This document shows, piece by piece, positions 61,514-64,000 of a stretch of DNA of 64,000 nucleotides. The position numbers and the translations under genes were made by a program. The stretch lies in NCBI RefSeq assembly GCF_000406925.1, contig NZ_KE136347.1:961166-1025165 (forward strand). The letters are read 5' to 3'. Numbering within the stretch: the first letter of the stretch is position 1; each line of letters starts with the position of its first letter. The DNA is from Enterococcus columbae DSM 7374 = ATCC 51263 (GTDB lineage: Bacteria; Bacillota; Bacilli; Lactobacillales; Enterococcaceae). The notes under the pieces were generated by a model. That model was given only the letters and a program-made list of their open reading frames with translations. It was not told the DNA's origin and made no database searches.

Positions 61514-63202
61514 TTACTCCGTTATCCGCATAATACCACCAGTATTGGCTGAAGTAACTAGCGCTGTATAACGTGCTAGCCAGCCTTTTTTCACCTTAAA
61601 TTCAAATTTAGGTAAATTTTCTTTTCGCTTAGCTAATTCTTCCTCACTAACTGATACGTTTAATGTACGATTGGTTAAATCAATGGTAATTTCATCCCCA
61701 TCTTGAACCAAAGCTAACGGTCCACCAGCAGCTGCTTCTGGTGAAATGTGACCAACAGCAATCCCACGAGTCGCTCCTGAAAAACGACCATCTGTAATTA
61801 AAGCTACCTCACGACCTAAGCCACGACCAACGATACTTGAAGTCGGTGCTAACATTTCCGGCATTCCTGGACCACCTTTTGGCCCTTCATAGCGAATCAC
61901 TACAACATGCCCTTTTTGTACTGTTCCATTATCAATTGCTGCCACCGCTTCATCATGAGAGTTAAAGCAAATCGCCTTACCGGTAAAGCTTTGAATATCT
62001 GGATCAACTCCACCAACTTTAATCACTGAGCCATCCGGAGCAATATTCCCATAAAGAATAGATAGACCGCCGACTGGACTATACGGATTATCCTTAGTTC
62101 TAATAACTTCTGGATTGTTAATTTTGGCGTCTTGGACATTTTCACGAATAGTTTTCCCGGTAACAGTTATACGGTCAGGATGAATAGCTCCCGGTACATC
62201 AATTAATTCTTTAATAATGGCACTCACGCCACCTGCTTCATGTACATCATGCATCGAATAAGCTGATGATGGAGCGATTTTTGATAGATAAGGTACGCGC
62301 TTAGCTATCTCATTAATATCTTCTAAGTTATAATTGATTTCTGCCTCATTAGCGATGGCTAACGTATGCAATACAGTATTGGTTGATCCGCCCATCGCCA
62401 TATCTAAAGCAAATGCATCGTCAATGGCTTCTTTGGTTACAATATCACGTGGTTTGATTTGTTTTTTCACTAAATCCATTAGATGAAAGGCGGCTTGCCG
62501 AACTAATTGGCGACGGTCTTGAGAAACAGCTAAAGTGGTACCGTTACCTGGTAAAGCCAAACCTAAAATCTCTAATAAGCAATTCATCGAGTTAGCGGTA
62601 AACATCCCTGCACAAGAGCCACAAGTTGGACAAGCATTTTGTTCCATAAATTGAAACTCATCATTGGTTAAATTCCCTGCTTTATAAGCCCCCACGGCTT
62701 CAAACATGGTCGATAAGGTCATTTGATGACCACGCGGATCAATTCCCGCTTTCATCGGACCACCAGAACAAAAGATAGCTGGAACATTGGTACGCATCGC
62801 TGCCATAATCATCCCCGGCGTAATTTTGTCACAGTTTGGAATATAAAAGACTCCATCAAACCAGTGGGCATTAATCACTGTTTCAGCAGCATCAGCAATT
62901 AATTCTCTACTTGGTAAAGAATAGCGCATACCGATATGTCCCATGGCAATCCCATCATCGACACCAATTGTATTAAACTCAAATGGAATCCCGCCAGCTT
63001 CTCTAATCGCTTCTTTGGCAATTTCCGCTAATTCTCTTAAATGAACATGGCCAGGTACAATATCAATATAGGAATTACAAATTGCGATAAACGGCTTTTC
63101 CATATCCTTTGCACTTTTCACTTGACCAGTTGCATATAATAAACTTCTAGCTGGTGCAGCATCAATACCTTTTTTTATTTGATCACTTCTCAATCGTCTC
63201 AC
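61514..63202 (-). CDS. ilvD: Dihydroxy-acid dehydratase
   Basis: 562 residues, IlvD/Edd family, with iron-sulfur ligands in [15 protein letters not shown] and [11 protein letters not shown]. Third common step of valine and isoleucine synthesis. First enzyme gene of the operon, 264 bases past the leader-peptide stop. Confidence 0.97.
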   Translation of the reverse strand: MRRLRSDQIKKGIDAAPARSLLYATGQVKSAKDMEKPFIAICNSYIDIVPGHVHLRELAEIAKEAIREAGGIPFEFNTIGVDDGIAMGHIGMRYSLPSRELIADAAETVINAHWFDGVFYIPNCDKITPGMIMAAMRTNVPAIFCSGGPMKAGIDPRGHQMTLSTMFEAVGAYKAGNLTNDEFQFMEQNACPTCGSCAGMFTANSMNCLLEILGLALPGNGTTLAVSQDRRQLVRQAAFHLMDLVKKQIKPRDIVTKEAIDDAFALDMAMGGSTNTVLHTLAIANEAEINYNLEDINEIAKRVPYLSKIAPSSAYSMHDVHEAGGVSAIIKELIDVPGAIHPDRITVTGKTIRENVQDAKINNPEVIRTKDNPYSPVGGLSILYGNIAPDGSVIKVGGVDPDIQSFTGKAICFNSHDEAVAAIDNGTVQKGHVVVIRYEGPKGGPGMPEMLAPTSSIVGRGLGREVALITDGRFSGATRGIAVGHISPEAAAGGPLALVQDGDEITIDLTNRTLNVSVSEEELAKRKENLPKFEFKVKKGWLARYTALVTSANTGGIMRITE

Positions 63203-63235
63203 TCCAAATCATCAATTTAATAATAGCTTTCATGT

Positions 63236-63352
63236 TTTTAAACGACTAGCTCAGCCAATCATTCCATCTGACCAGTAAAAATCTTGAAAGGAAAGCGATG
63301 AAAATTTTCGCTAGTCCGGATTTTTGGTAGCTAATCAATTTGCAAAACATGC
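63236..63352. repeat. Hairpin repeat, copy 3, in the ilvD leader
   Basis: Begins with CGACTAGCTCAGCC near 63241 and ends GTAGCTAATCAATTTGC then AAAACATGC, matching the ends of the copies at 37667 and 37802. It lies between the attenuator terminator and ilvD. Confidence 0.6.
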
Positions 63353-63360
63353 TTAAAACA

Positions 63361-63397
63361 TAAAAAAGCATCCGTTTCATAATGAAAGGGATGCTTG
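63361..63397 (-). terminator. ilv attenuator terminator
   Basis: AAGCATCC (63366-63373) pairs with GGATGCTT (63389-63396), the stem extended by TTTCAT/ATGAAA inside, and is followed by T-run on the - strand. It sits about 160 bases before ilvD and 70 after the leader-peptide stop. Confidence 0.9.
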
Positions 63398-63465
63398 GTA
63401 AGAATCCCATTCACTAACACAAATAGGACTCAAACATTCGGGGAAATTTCCGTGTTCAAAGTCCT
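63388..63465 (-). promoter_or_regulatory. Competing leader hairpins of the ilv attenuator
   Basis: Immediately after the leader stop, AGGACT (63425-63430) pairs with AGTCCT (63460-63465), with AACA/TGTT inside. Next, GGGAT/ATCCC (63388-63408) would sequester the GGATG arm of the terminator and act as an antiterminator. The three stems cannot all form together. Confidence 0.7.
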
Positions 63466-63513
63466 CTAGGTAATAATGACAATTAATAATAAATCATTGC
63501 TCAACTTGCGCAT
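63466..63513 (-). CDS. ilv operon leader peptide
   Basis: 15 residues, MRKLSNDLLLIVIIT, with three Leu, three Ile, Val and Thr in the last eight positions, ending TAG. AAGGAGA lies eight bases before the ATG. The stop falls at the base of the first leader hairpin, as in classical attenuation: a ribosome stalled at the Leu/Ile/Val codons when charged tRNA is scarce would favour the antiterminator. Too short for usual gene callers. Confidence 0.88.
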   Translation of the reverse strand: MRKLSNDLLLIVIIT

Positions 63514-63559
63514 ATGAATCGTCTCCTTACAAACAAATGATGTTTTTGTAATTTTTTAT

Positions 63560-63588
63560 AATATACTTCTAATTTAATTAAAAGTCAA
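63560..63588 (-). promoter_or_regulatory. ilv operon promoter
   Basis: TTGACT (63583-63588), 17-base spacer, TATATT (63560-63565) on the - strand; start of transcription would be about 35 bases before the leader peptide. Confidence 0.8.
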
Positions 63589-63914
63589 TACTTTTTTTAA
63601 TAAAAATAAAAATTTGATGGAATTTTCTGAATATTATTAACTAAACAACAAAAAGCTAGTATATCAACTGTCTTTACAGCTTATTGCTTCTTTACAATCG
63701 TAAATAATGAAAACTAGCCAACGACTTAGCTAAATCAAAATGAAAATTTAAAATAAAAAATGAGAAATTAAAAAAATATCCTAAATAAATTTCATTATTT
63801 ATATTTTAGATTGAAAAATTTGTCGTTTTAATGCAACCTGCACAATCTCTTGCTGATTTTTCCATTGGAGAAAATCACTTACATTTTCACCAATCTAGGA
63901 AGCTGTTGGATATA

Positions 63915-63948
63915 TAAAAAAAGAGCTCTCGGTAATACCGAGAGCTCC
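63915..63948 (-). terminator. Terminator of the HU gene
   Basis: Perfect 11-bp stem GAGCTCTCGGT/ACCGAGAGCTC with a three-base loop and a T-run on the - strand. Confidence 0.93.
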
Positions 63949-63959
63949 TACAAGTAACC

Positions 63960-64000
63960 TTATTTAACGGCTTCCTTCAAAGCTTTACCTGGTTTGAAAG
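63960..64000 (-). CDS. hup: DNA-binding protein HU (3' end only)
   Basis: The last 12 codons are FKPGKALKEAVK followed by TAA, the near-invariant C-terminus of HU. The rest lies beyond the window. The perfect terminator just past the stop supports the call. Confidence 0.88.
   Translation of the reverse strand, partial: FKPGKALKEAVK

Larger units (their letters stand above)
63203..63960. other. 757-base region between ilvD and HU gene
   Basis: It holds, from the ilvD side, a diverged hairpin repeat (63236-63352), the attenuator terminator (63361-63397), competing hairpins, the leader peptide (63466-63513) and its promoter (63560-63588). From about 63600 to 63905 it is very AT-rich, and no gene or clear structure is seen there. 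The HU terminator lies at 63915-63948. Confidence 0.8.

Noticed and set aside
63203-63600. T-box riboswitch before ilvD
   Set aside because: No T-box antiterminator sequence (GGTGG-ACC-CG type) was found, and a complete leader-peptide attenuator explains the region.

Overview
The window looks like chromosome of a low-GC Lactobacillales bacterium, most likely Enterococcus or a close relative. The support is AT-rich codon use, strong AAGGAGG-type ribosome binding sites, a class II GalT, the 5-FCL/rhomboid/YqgQ/glucokinase cluster, a dTDP-rhamnose wall-polysaccharide locus with Wzm/Wzt-type ABC export, and an Axe/Txe-type toxin-antitoxin pair. No rRNA, tRNA or CRISPR array was seen. The genus assignment is inference.

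Region 1 (1-11.4 kb) is a surface-protein island. Two large paralogous secreted proteins (1-3110 on + and 5623-8805 on -) face each other. Between them lie a GH25 muramidase-like protein and a tyrosine recombinase. A related N-acetylmuramoyl-L-alanine amidase follows. All four secreted proteins carry three copies of the same YRxYNPNSGEHxYT repeat (DUF5648-like). The two large paralogues end in a near-identical 470-bp inverted repeat that includes the terminators, and they also share near-identical first ~95 bp, so the locus has the geometry of an invertible or recombining surface-antigen system.

Region 2 (11.5-31.5 kb, nearly all -) is a rhamnose-type cell-wall polysaccharide cluster: three GT2 enzymes, rfbA-rfbC-rfbB-rfbD, an LTA-synthase-like phosphoglycerol transferase, the ABC export pair, a methyltransferase-glycosyltransferase fusion and a double GT2. 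After an intact ISL3 element with a perfect 8-bp target duplication comes a GtrB/GtrII-type side-chain glucosylation pair.

Region 3 (31.5-47.5 kb) holds the compact tsaB-rimI-rimI-tsaD tRNA t6A operon, which runs into the first glycosyltransferase with an 11-bp gap. It also holds an Axe/Txe-type module, two related ABC exporter pairs (the second split by an IS200/IS605-family element with intact TnpA and TnpB) and the Leloir operon galK-galE-galT-galR with its promoter and operator repeats.

Region 4 (47.3-57 kb) is housekeeping: a DUF3042 protein, rhodanese, glcK-yqgQ-gluP-5-FCL, rpmG, a membrane-anchored nuclease, cca, a YitT-family protein, and YpiB with a TPR protein. A 198-bp ISL3-derived miniature element sits between the YitT and YpiB genes.

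Region 5 (57-64 kb) is the branched-chain amino-acid operon ilvD-ilvB-ilvN-ilvC-ilvA. It is preceded by a classical attenuator: a 15-residue leader peptide rich in Leu/Ile/Val, a competing hairpin and a terminator. The window ends inside the 3' end of an HU gene. A family of ~110-130-bp hairpin repeats lies in the leaders of the ABC operon at 37.6 kb and of ilvD.
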